Assembly (NCBI GenBank): GCA_002438905.1
Contig: DJSA01000103.1
Span: 34,822-41,973 of the forward strand
Direction of reading: 5' to 3'
From: Bacteroidales bacterium UBA6346
Lineage (GTDB): Bacteria; Bacteroidota; Bacteroidia; Bacteroidales; UBA932
DNA length: 7,152 nucleotides
Shown here in pieces: positions 1-5,164 of this stretch. The stretch's first letter is position 1. The number at the start of each line of letters is the position of its first letter. Both the position numbers and the translations under genes were made by a program. The notes beneath the pieces are model-generated. The model was not told the DNA's origin, made no database searches, and worked only from the letters and a program-made list of their open reading frames with translations.

Positions 1-1466
1 GCAAGGTCTCGGTTTGGCTGATGTTCCGGATGTCCCGGCATTTCTGGGTCAAACACAGAAATCGGCCAAAGCCATGAAGAGAACCAAGTGTCGAGCACGT
101 CATCGTCCTGATGGAGGTCAGCCGCAGTCACGGCAGGATTCTTCTGCTGCGCAAGCTTCAGCGCCTCTTCGGCCGTTGGTGCCACCACAAAGCTTCCGTC
201 TGGCAGATAGTATGCTGGGATTCGCTGCCCCCACCAGAGTTGACGCGAGATGCACCAATCGTGCGCTGTCTCCATCCAGTGCCGGTAGGTATTGCGGTAC
301 TTTTCAGGTATAAGTTTTATCCTCCCGCTCTCAACGCTTTCCAGTGCTACCTTCGCGAGGTCATCCATCTTGAGGAACCACTGCTTTGACAGCTTCGGCT
401 CAATGACGGCGTCAGTTCTCTCAGAATAGCCTATCGGAGAAGTGTAATCCTCTGTTCTTTCAAGGTTTCCAGCCTCTTCAAGCATCTTGGCAATCTTCTT
501 TCTCGCCACAAAGCGGTCTTCCCCGATAAGAATCTGTGCCTTTTCGTTCAGTCGCCCGTGGTCATCGATGATGTCAAGAACCGGAAGGTTATGACGCATG
601 CCGATTGCATAGTCATTAACATCATGCGCCGGCGTAACCTTGAGGCAGCCGGTTCCGAAATCCATCTCGACGTATGAATCCTCAATTATTGGTATCTCCT
701 TGTTTATCAGAGGTATAATCACTTTCTTCCCACGAAGCCACTCATACCTTGTATCCTCCGGATTTATGCAGACGGCGGCGTCAGCCATTATTGTCTCCGG
801 ACGGGTTGTTGCCACAACTATGTACTTGTCTGTCGGATTCCCGTGTCCGTCGGAAACGAAATACCGCATGTGATAGAACTTGCTGGCAGTGTCCTTGTGC
901 ACCACCTCCTCATCGCTGACGGCCGTGAGCCCCACCGGATCCCAGTTGACCATGCGCACACCTCTATATATAAGACCCTTGTTGTAGAAATAGACGAAGG
1001 TGTTGATCACTGCCTCGCTCAGGTCCGGGTCCATAGTGAACTTAGTCCGGTCCCAGTCGCACGATGCACCGAGCTTGCGGAGCTGACTGAGGATGATGCC
1101 TCCATGCTTTTCCTTCCATTCCCAAGCGTGCCTCATGAACTCATCGCGGGTGAGATCCTCCTTGCTTATGCCCTCTGCCTTGAGCTTTGCCACGACCTTG
1201 CTTTCCGTTGCGATTGAGGCGTGGTCGGTTCCCGGAATCCAACAGGCGTTCTTCCCGTCCATGCGTGCCTTGCGGATGAGAACGTCGTTGATCGTATTGT
1301 TGAGAACGTGCCCCATATGAAGGATTCCCGTCACATTAGGCGGCGGTATGACTATCGTGTAAGGTTCCCTCTCGTCCGGTTCCGAATGGAAGAACTTGTG
1401 TTTGAGCCAGTAGGCGTACCATTTGTCTTCGGTCTGCGCCGGATCATACTTTGACTGCAATTCCAT
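1..1466 (-). CDS. valS: Valyl-tRNA synthetase, N-terminal part (runs off the left edge)
   Basis: Charges tRNA-Val with valine in the cytoplasm (class I aminoacyl-tRNA synthetase). The reading frame is open from ATG at 1466 to the window edge, giving 488 codons; the family is roughly 870-950 residues, so a little over half is present. The start is followed by YDPAQTEDKWYAYW, the usual ValS opening. The class I signature NVTGILHMGH is at residues 44-53 (HMGH 50-53). The CP1 editing domain shows TTRPET (220-225) and GTGCLKVTPAHD (271-282). The catalytic fold resumes with CISRQLWWGQRIPAYY (405-420) and DVLDTWFSS (456-464). The KMSKS loop, anticodon-binding domain and C-terminal arm lie outside the window. 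No frameshift or missing core residue is visible. It is divergent from the DUF3467 gene, and only an A-rich stretch, not a clear Shine-Dalgarno, precedes the start. Identification is near certain. Confidence 0.97.
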   Translation of the reverse strand, partial: MELQSKYDPAQTEDKWYAYWLKHKFFHSEPDEREPYTIVIPPPNVTGILHMGHVLNNTINDVLIRKARMDGKNACWIPGTDHASIATESKVVAKLKAEGISKEDLTRDEFMRHAWEWKEKHGGIILSQLRKLGASCDWDRTKFTMDPDLSEAVINTFVYFYNKGLIYRGVRMVNWDPVGLTAVSDEEVVHKDTASKFYHMRYFVSDGHGNPTDKYIVVATTRPETIMADAAVCINPEDTRYEWLRGKKVIIPLINKEIPIIEDSYVEMDFGTGCLKVTPAHDVNDYAIGMRHNLPVLDIIDDHGRLNEKAQILIGEDRFVARKKIAKMLEEAGNLERTEDYTSPIGYSERTDAVIEPKLSKQWFLKMDDLAKVALESVESGRIKLIPEKYRNTYRHWMETAHDWCISRQLWWGQRIPAYYLPDGSFVVAPTAEEALKLAQQKNPAVTAADLHQDDDVLDTWFSSWLWPISVFDPEMPGHPEHQPNRDL

Positions 1467-1561
1467 ATTATTCGTTGTATTTTATTTCTACAATTCAGCG
1501 GTCCGGCTGTTCTGCGAGTCGACATTCAGCAAGAACAACCCCAATCGTCCGCATAAGCGTG

Positions 1562-1569
1562 CAAAGATA
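1562..1569 (-). promoter_or_regulatory. Probable -7 box of the valS promoter
   Basis: The minus strand reads TATCTTTG here, an exact match to the Bacteroidota -7 element TAnnTTTG, followed by CAC. Transcription would start near 1555-1558, leaving a leader of about 90 nt before the valS ATG at 1466. A TTTG -33 box at the usual distance (around 1589-1592) is not present, so the call rests on the -7 box and its position. Confidence 0.55.
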
Positions 1570-1582
1570 CACATTTTTTGAC

Positions 1583-1590
1583 TAACTTCG
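1583..1590 (+). promoter_or_regulatory. Possible -7 box for the DUF3467-kdsC-maf unit
   Basis: TAACTTCG differs from TAnnTTTG at one position and lies 63 bases before the DUF3467 start, facing it. No -33 TTTG is found at the proper spacing. If real, the two divergent promoters sit within about 30 bp and could compete. This is a weak call; no better candidate is seen in 1467-1653. Confidence 0.3.
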
Positions 1591-1653
1591 CGATGTGAAA
1601 AACACCGAAGATGCATATATGAGCATCCGCGGACTATAAAACCGAATAATATC

Positions 1654-1983
1654 ATGGAGAACAACGAAAACAAACTCGACATTGAGATTCCTCACGAAAT
1701 CGCGAAGGGGACTTATTCCAACCTTGCAATTATCACGCACTCCCACAGCGAATTCATCATCGACTTCGCGACCATGTTGCCGGGACTTCCAAAGGCTGCT
1801 GTCAGCAATCGTCTGATAATGACCCCAGAGCATGCAAAAAGGCTTCTGATGGCTCTGCAGGACAACATTCAGAAATACGAATCCCAGTTCGGCCCGATAT
1901 CATTCGGACGCGGGAATGGTGGCGGAGAGACATTCCCTATGGGAGGATTCGGCGGAGGATTTGGAAATGGCGCAAAGAGCTGA
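1654..1983 (+). CDS. DUF3467 domain protein
   Basis: A 109-residue cytoplasmic protein with no signal peptide or membrane segment. Residues 7-80 match the DUF3467 pattern I know from Bacteroidota: IEIPHEIAKGTYSNLAIITH, then HSEFIIDF, MLPGLPKAAVSNRLIMTPEHAKRLLMALQDNI. The biochemical role of the family is, to my knowledge, not established. The tail (about 85-109) is low-complexity and glycine-rich (GRGNGGG, MGGFGGGFGNG), resembling the flexible tails of some nucleic-acid-binding proteins, but that is only a resemblance. The ATG at 1654 is the natural start for the family. The stop is only 3 bases from the ATG of the KdsC-type gene, so the two are almost certainly co-transcribed and probably translationally coupled. 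Confidence 0.9.
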   Translation: MENNENKLDIEIPHEIAKGTYSNLAIITHSHSEFIIDFATMLPGLPKAAVSNRLIMTPEHAKRLLMALQDNIQKYESQFGPISFGRGNGGGETFPMGGFGGGFGNGAKS

Positions 1984-1986
1984 AAT

Positions 1987-2565
1987 ATGAACACGATTAC
2001 AAATTCGCAATTGAGGCAATTGAGCATCCCCGAAGACGTCTATGAAAAAATCCTTAAAATCAAGGCATTCACCTTTGACATCGACGGGGTAATGACAGAT
2101 GGAAGCATCTTTGTTGCCGAGAGCGGGGACTTTCTGCGCACCTATAGTGCCAAGGATGGTTTTGGCCTCAGAATGGCGTCCATGGGCGGCTACAGACTAG
2201 GAATCATCACCGGGGCGCATTCGGACACAGTCGGGAAACGCTTCAGGTTCTTCGGCTTTGAAAGTTCTGACATTTACCTCGCATCAAAGGATAAGATTTC
2301 CGATTTCAACGACTTCTGCACAAAATATGGGCTGAAGCCGAAAGAGGTGCTATATTGTGGAGATGACGTTCCCGACGCGCCGGTTCTCACCGCCTGCGGA
2401 CTCGGAGTGTGCCCCGCAGATGCAATGGAGGAAGCGAAACTCTGCGCCGACTATGTCTCTATTTTCCCCGCCGGAGCACGTTTTGTCCGGGAAATCATTG
2501 AGATAGTGATGCGTGCACAGGGCACATGGAACTTCGATATATCCAAATATGAAAAAAGTTACTGA
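1987..2565 (+). CDS. kdsC: KdsC-type HAD phosphatase (Kdo-8-phosphate phosphatase)
   Basis: Predicted to hydrolyse 3-deoxy-D-manno-octulosonate 8-phosphate to Kdo, the sugar that links lipid A to the lipopolysaccharide core; cytoplasmic. It has 192 residues, close to the 170-190 of the short, capless C0 HAD phosphatases. HAD motif I is FDIDGVMTDG (30-39) with nucleophile D31 and acid/base D33; motif II is IITG (73-76, T75); a motif III lysine is in ASKDK (99-103); motif IV is YCGDDVPDAPVL (123-134) with D126, D127 and D130. The end AGARFVREIIEIVMRAQG (162-179) matches the KdsC C-terminal region. It is 3 bases after the DUF3467 gene and 73 bases before maf. The alternative is a close homologue acting on another sugar acid phosphate, but the short form and motifs favour KdsC. 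Confidence 0.88.
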   Translation: MNTITNSQLRQLSIPEDVYEKILKIKAFTFDIDGVMTDGSIFVAESGDFLRTYSAKDGFGLRMASMGGYRLGIITGAHSDTVGKRFRFFGFESSDIYLASKDKISDFNDFCTKYGLKPKEVLYCGDDVPDAPVLTACGLGVCPADAMEEAKLCADYVSIFPAGARFVREIIEIVMRAQGTWNFDISKYEKSY

Positions 2566-2569
2566 GCTA

Positions 2570-2626
2570 TTATCTCGAACGGAAAGAATCATTACGCTGT
2601 CATCTCGGACGGCGTGAGAGATCTTT
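2570..2626 (+). repeat. Two degenerate copies of a palindromic intergenic repeat
   Basis: The gap between kdsC and maf holds a core copy at 2599-2626 (GTCATCTCGGACGG, then CGTGAGAGATCTTT), in which ATCTC at 2602-2606 pairs with GAGAT at 2618-2622. A poorer copy at 2570-2595 starts TTATCTCGAACGG and ends ATCATT. The layout GTCATnTCGanCG..GAGAnATCT resembles a REP-like repeat I have seen in intergenic regions of many Bacteroidota. It could fold in the mRNA between the two coding regions. That it is repeated elsewhere in this genome is inference. Confidence 0.5.
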
Positions 2627-2638
2627 AGCTATAAGTCA

Positions 2639-3214
2639 ATGAATACCAAACACATCATTTTGGGCAGCGCGTCTCCACGGAGGCGCGAACTGCTTTCCGG
2701 ACTCGGACTCGACTTTGAGGTTGACACGCGCAACGAATTTGAGGAGAAATATGCTCCTGACACACGACATAGGGACATTCCCCTCATACTATCACGCGGC
2801 AAATCATACGGATTCCATCGTCCACTCACCGAAAACGAGATTCTCATAACTGCGGATACGCTTGTCCTCTGCGACGATGAGGTGCTCGGAAAGCCTCACG
2901 ATAGGGAGGACGCCGTCAGGATGCTGCGCCTGCTCTCTGGACGCACTCATGAAGTCATCACTGGAGTCACGATACGCGATGCAAGCCACGAAACATCTTT
3001 CTCTGACACATGTCTCGTACACTTCGCTCCCCTGTCCGATGAAGAAATAAATTTCTATATAGACAATTACAAGCCGTTTGACAAGGCCGGATCCTACGGA
3101 ATCCAAGAATGGATAGGCTATGCTGCAATTATCGGAATATCAGGTTCTTACTTCACCGTGATGGGGCTTCCGACTCACCTTATCCACAGCGAATTGAAGC
3201 AGTTCTTGCAGTAG
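2639..3214 (+). CDS. maf: Maf-family nucleoside triphosphate pyrophosphatase (dTTP/UTP type)
   Basis: Hydrolyses non-canonical or excess nucleoside triphosphates to monophosphate and pyrophosphate in the cytoplasm; the subgroup called dTTP/UTP pyrophosphatase fits best. It is 191 residues, the normal family length. The signature LGSASPRRRELL (8-19) opens the protein; SRGKS (52-56) supplies the conserved lysine K55; the catalytic aspartate is D73 in TADTLV (71-76); GKP (85-87), GRTHEVITGV (101-110) and FDKAGSYGIQ (147-156) follow, with Q156 typical of the dTTP/UTP group. The start at 2639 places the signature at the usual distance. A kdsC-maf pairing is familiar to me in Bacteroidales. It is probably transcribed with DUF3467 and kdsC, though the 73-base gap holds a hairpin repeat that might change the ratio of products. 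Exact substrate preference is inferred. Confidence 0.93.
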   Translation: MNTKHIILGSASPRRRELLSGLGLDFEVDTRNEFEEKYAPDTRHRDIPLILSRGKSYGFHRPLTENEILITADTLVLCDDEVLGKPHDREDAVRMLRLLSGRTHEVITGVTIRDASHETSFSDTCLVHFAPLSDEEINFYIDNYKPFDKAGSYGIQEWIGYAAIIGISGSYFTVMGLPTHLIHSELKQFLQ

Positions 3215-3236
3215 CCATGGAGTTATTGCGTTTTTT
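3208..3236 (+). terminator. Weak candidate terminator at the end of maf
   Basis: GCAGTA (3208-3213) can pair with TATTGC (3224-3229) using one G-T pair, followed by G and six T (3231-3236). The stem overlaps the maf stop codon. Six base pairs with a 10-base loop is weak, but it sits exactly at the end of the operon and just before a strong new promoter. Confidence 0.4.
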
Positions 3237-3256
3237 CAAAAAAAAGTAAAGAAAAG

Positions 3257-3287
3257 TTTGCAGAATCAAAAAATAGTCGTACCTTTG
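3257..3287 (+). promoter_or_regulatory. Strong Bacteroidota-type promoter of the candidate small RNA
   Basis: TTTG at 3257-3260, 19 bases, then TACCTTTG at 3280-3287: an exact match to the primary sigma factor consensus TTTG-N19-TAnnTTTG of Bacteroidota, with an A/T-rich upstream stretch (3231-3256). Transcription is expected to start at about 3291-3295. No protein gene lies downstream on this strand before the terminator at 3410. Confidence 0.85.
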
Positions 3288-3291
3288 CAGC

Positions 3292-3410
3292 GAGTTAAGG
3301 AAAGGAGTTTCTAGTTCTGAAATTAACTCATTGGTTATTAGTTTTAGTGTTATTAATTATGTGGTTAGTATGAGGTGTCCTCGCGGGAGCGACGACAGCT
3401 CATTTTTTTT
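3292..3410 (+). ncRNA. Candidate small RNA, about 119 nt, unknown family
   Basis: A complete transcription unit without a credible ORF: a consensus promoter ends at 3287, and a Rho-independent terminator ends at 3410. The 5' end can fold as GAGTTAA (3292-3298) with TTAACTC (3323-3329), enclosing TTTC/GAAA (3308-3311 / 3319-3322). Positions 3330-3369 are U/A-rich and look single-stranded, with GTTATTA at 3334 and again at 3349. The 3' end is the terminator hairpin and eight T. It does not show the conserved words of SRP RNA, tmRNA or RNase P RNA, and does not fold as one long rod as 6S RNA does. A trans-acting regulatory RNA is the simplest reading. The alternative is the leader of a lost or truncated gene. 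Exact ends are inferred. Confidence 0.65.
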
Positions 3411-3476
3411 ATATGCACATTTGTGCATATAAAAAATGAGCTCGGACTCTGGAGAGTCCGAACTTTCCTAACCACA
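3360..3476. repeat. 117-bp imperfect inverted repeat with two different hairpins in its arms
   Basis: Outer arms TGTGGTTAG (3360-3368) and CTAACCACA (3468-3476) are exact complements. Inner arms AGCTCAT plus a T-run plus ATATGCACA (3397-3419) and TGTGCATAT plus six A plus ATGAGCT (3422-3442) also pair, apart from two extra T on the left. Thus each strand reads TGTGGTTAG, a 25-28 base spacer, AGCTCAT, T-run, ATATGCACA. The spacers differ: the left one forms the small RNA terminator, the right one (3443-3460) forms CGGACTC-TGGA-GAGTCCG. On the minus strand the right hairpin is followed by AGCTCATTTTTT and could act as a terminator too. Confidence 0.7.
3370..3410 (+). terminator. Rho-independent terminator of the candidate small RNA
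   Basis: ATGAG (3370-3374) pairs with CTCAT (3399-3403), TGTC (3376-3379) with GACA (3394-3397), and TCGC (3381-3384) with GCGA (3389-3392), closed by a GGGA loop. Single G-G and C-C mismatches separate the blocks. A run of eight T follows at 3403-3410. Stem, loop and T-run are in the right order for the plus strand. Confidence 0.8.
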
Positions 3477-3628
3477 GTCGCTTGTGCGACAGCCCCTATG
3501 AGGGGCATGCGACCTCCACTTCGTAGCGGTCGGCGATTCCGTTCCTCCGTTACACTCCGTCACTGCATCGCGGCGGCTGATGCCGCCTTGGGGTGGCTCT
3601 TTCGTGTATATAAAGTTTCTACACAAAG
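3477..3628. repeat. Hairpin-rich, GC-rich noncoding block
   Basis: No gene is supported here. Successive perfect hairpins are visible: GTCGC-TTGT-GCGAC (3477-3490), GCCCC-TATGA-GGGGC (3492-3506), CGACC/GGTCG (3510-3514 / 3528-3532) and GGCGGC-TGAT-GCCGCC (3572-3587). An imperfect 10-base tandem, CTCCGTTACA then CTCCGTCACT, lies at 3545-3564. CTCTTTC..GTGTA (3597-3608) can also pair with TACACAAAGAAAGAG (3620-3634). The spacing of small stems suggests an intergenic repeat family or a structured RNA. No consensus promoter is seen inside on either strand. Confidence 0.5.
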
Positions 3629-3654
3629 AAAGAGTTCGCTTGCGCGAACTCTTT
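3629..3654 (-). terminator. Terminator downstream of tRNA-Cys
   Basis: An 11-bp perfect stem, AAAGAGTTCGC (3629-3639) and GCGAACTCTTT (3644-3654). Read on the minus strand the loop is GCAA, a stable GNRA tetraloop, and the stem ends in CTCTTTCTTTGTG, a T-rich tract. It lies 20 bases after the 3' end of the tRNA, which makes it the likely end of that transcript. The plus-strand reading has no clean T-run. Confidence 0.65.
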
Positions 3655-3673
3655 ACGAAAAATTTTGATGTTC

Positions 3674-3747
3674 TGGAGGTGCCAAGCAGATTCGAACTGC
3701 TGTAGCAGGTTTTGCAGACCTGTGCCTAGCCCCTCGGCCATAGCACC
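3674..3747 (-). tRNA. tRNA-Cys (anticodon GCA)
   Basis: The minus strand folds as a full cloverleaf: acceptor GGTGCTA (3747-3741) with TGGCACC, D-arm GCC/GGC, anticodon stem CAGGT/ACCTG with loop CTGCAAA giving anticodon GCA, a four-base variable loop CTAC, and T-arm AGCAG-TTCGAAT-CTGCT. The discriminator base is T (U73), the identity base for tRNA-Cys, and CCA is encoded (3676-3674). The length of 74 with CCA is normal. It decodes UGC directly and UGU by wobble. It is a single tRNA with its own promoter and terminator. Confidence 0.97.
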
Positions 3748-3764
3748 ATTCTCCAATTGGATTG

Positions 3765-3796
3765 CAAAGATAGGAATAATTTTCCTTTGTGCAAAT
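3765..3796 (-). promoter_or_regulatory. Promoter of tRNA-Cys
   Basis: On the minus strand TTTG (3796-3793) is followed after 20 bases by TATCTTTG (3772-3765), matching the Bacteroidota promoter consensus. Transcription would begin about 3758-3761, some 10-14 bases before the mature tRNA 5' end at 3747. It lies in the 122-base gap after the RlmI-like gene, so the tRNA need not depend on read-through from it. Confidence 0.8.
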
Positions 3797-3869
3797 TATT
3801 TGTGAACCTATAGCCTGTTTTATGGTAAGAAACCTTCTAAAAAGACCATCAGACTTGTTCATCGAGTCA

Positions 3870-5129
3870 TCACTCGACATACAGAAGAAGACCTTTGAGA
3901 TATTCTCCCTCAGGATGGTAGATGTTGACTGCATGATCGGCCGGCTGATTCAAGCGATCGAGAATTCGGACACTGCGACCAGTCTGTGCAGCGGCAGAAA
4001 AGACGGCAAGTGCGAAGGCTTCCTTGTCAACGACTTGTGAGCAACTATAAGTAAAGATCAATCCACCTGGAGCGACCTTAGAGATTGCAGCGGCATTGAG
4101 ACGCTGATAGGCCCGCAAAGCATTGTCCTTGGCTCCCCTATGTTTTGCAAACGCCGGTGGATCAACGATCATCAAGTCATATTTACCGTACGGAATATTC
4201 TTCACATAGTTAATTGCATCACAGCATAATCCCCCGTGCAGGGCCGATTCAGAGCCCGAGGTAAAACCATTAAGCGCCACATTCTTTTCCACCAATTCCA
4301 TAGCTCGTGCAGAGCTGTCAACAGAATCGACATGCAAGGCACCTCCTGCAAGGGCATACACGGAAAAGCCGCCGGTGTAGCAGAAAAGATTGAGAACTGT
4401 CCTCCCAGCCGAATAGCGTTCAACAAGCGATCGGTTCTCTCTTTGGTCCAAGAAGAATCCTGTCTTCTGTCCCTCCGTCCAGTTTACTATGAATTTGTGG
4501 CCATTCTCAAGGACAACCTGCTCGTCATCGCAAAACCCATTGCGCCGGTACATATACCCATCAATCAAGTCCAGCCCCGCCTTGAAGGGTGCCGTGCTGG
4601 AACTTTTGTCATAAACAGCTTTAAGAGAGTCACCATAGACGGACAAAAGAGCTGCACAAATCTGTTTCTTTGCTCGAAACATCCCCACCGAATGCGCCTG
4701 CATCACACAGACTCCATCATAATGGTCTATTATAAGCCCAGGAAGATTATCCCCCTCACCATGAACCAAGCGATAGCAGTTTGTTCGCCTCGCTCCCTCC
4801 ATTTTTACGCTACTTCTAGGCAACTCCGCACCATTTCCTGACGGAGCATGCGCAAGTCCGGCGGCTATCCGCACAGCAAGTGCACGTGAGATCATGGTCT
4901 TCCAAAAATCCGGTGCAAGAACATCTGAGTCGAAACTCAGAATGCGGACGGCAATCGACCCTATCTGATAATGACCGCAGGCGAGGAAAGTTCCGTCTGC
5001 CGAATAAACGGCAACCAAATCCCCTTCCTCAGGAGTGCCGACAATCTGCGCGATTGAACCGGAGAACACCCAAGGATGAAAACGGCGCACCGACTCATCA
5101 CGGCCTCTGCGTAATATTATTTTTGTCAT
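3870..5129 (-). CDS. rlmI: RlmI-like class I SAM-dependent 23S rRNA cytosine methyltransferase
   Basis: Predicted to methylate a cytosine at C5 in 23S rRNA using S-adenosylmethionine; the E. coli homologue RlmI (396 residues) modifies C1962. It has 419 residues. The N-terminal PUA-like domain spans about 1-75 (HPWVFSGSI 18-26, GHYQIGSIAVRIL 52-64). A middle domain contains YRLVHGEGDNLPGLIIDHYD (119-138). The Rossmann methyltransferase has motif I LNLFCYTGGFSVYAL (246-260), the acidic SAM-ribose position in VDSVDSS (267-273), motif IV IVDPPAF (321-327), and YSCS (361-364) whose C363 corresponds to the RlmI SCS cysteine. HPEGEYLKG (405-413) closes it as in RlmI. Residues 92-115 form a linker longer than in E. 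coli. It starts 35 bases after the exonuclease stop, last gene of the cluster. The exact rRNA target is inferred. Confidence 0.9.
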   Translation of the reverse strand: MTKIILRRGRDESVRRFHPWVFSGSIAQIVGTPEEGDLVAVYSADGTFLACGHYQIGSIAVRILSFDSDVLAPDFWKTMISRALAVRIAAGLAHAPSGNGAELPRSSVKMEGARRTNCYRLVHGEGDNLPGLIIDHYDGVCVMQAHSVGMFRAKKQICAALLSVYGDSLKAVYDKSSSTAPFKAGLDLIDGYMYRRNGFCDDEQVVLENGHKFIVNWTEGQKTGFFLDQRENRSLVERYSAGRTVLNLFCYTGGFSVYALAGGALHVDSVDSSARAMELVEKNVALNGFTSGSESALHGGLCCDAINYVKNIPYGKYDLMIVDPPAFAKHRGAKDNALRAYQRLNAAAISKVAPGGLIFTYSCSQVVDKEAFALAVFSAAAQTGRSVRILDRLNQPADHAVNIYHPEGEYLKGLLLYVE

Positions 5130-5164
5130 ATACTTTTTATTTCATAAAATGATAATCCAACGAA

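Noticed and set aside
1488..1833. Minus-strand frames between valS and DUF3467
   Set aside because: They overlap the 5' part of the DUF3467 gene and the promoter region, resemble no family, and are low-quality shadows.
3359..3373. Tiny frame ATG TGG TTA GTA TGA inside the small RNA, as a possible leader peptide
   Set aside because: Four codons with one Trp, no ribosome-binding signal and no biosynthetic gene downstream; not enough for an attenuation peptide.
3292..3410. Assignment of the small RNA to SRP RNA, tmRNA, RNase P RNA or 6S RNA
   Set aside because: The conserved words of the first three are missing and the fold is two separate hairpins with a single-stranded centre, not the long rod with a central bubble expected of 6S.
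3375..3668. 97-codon open frame on the plus strand in the noncoding region
   Set aside because: It begins inside the small RNA terminator, crosses the inverted repeat, the hairpin block and the tRNA terminator, and has no promoter or start signal. Its Arg/Ser/Pro-rich translation follows from the stem sequences.
3674..3747. tRNA-Cys as an integration (att) site for a mobile element
   Set aside because: No second copy of the tRNA 3' end, no integrase and no phage or conjugation gene is present in the window.
3862..3877. TCGAGT-CATC-ACTCGA hairpin at the end of the RlmI-like gene as a terminator
   Set aside because: On the minus strand no T-run follows the stem; the sequence continues ATGAACAAGTC. 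Termination of the cluster remains unassigned.
4236..4841. 201-codon open frame antisense to the RlmI-like gene
   Set aside because: It lies wholly within the well-supported methyltransferase gene on the other strand and its translation has no recognisable domain.
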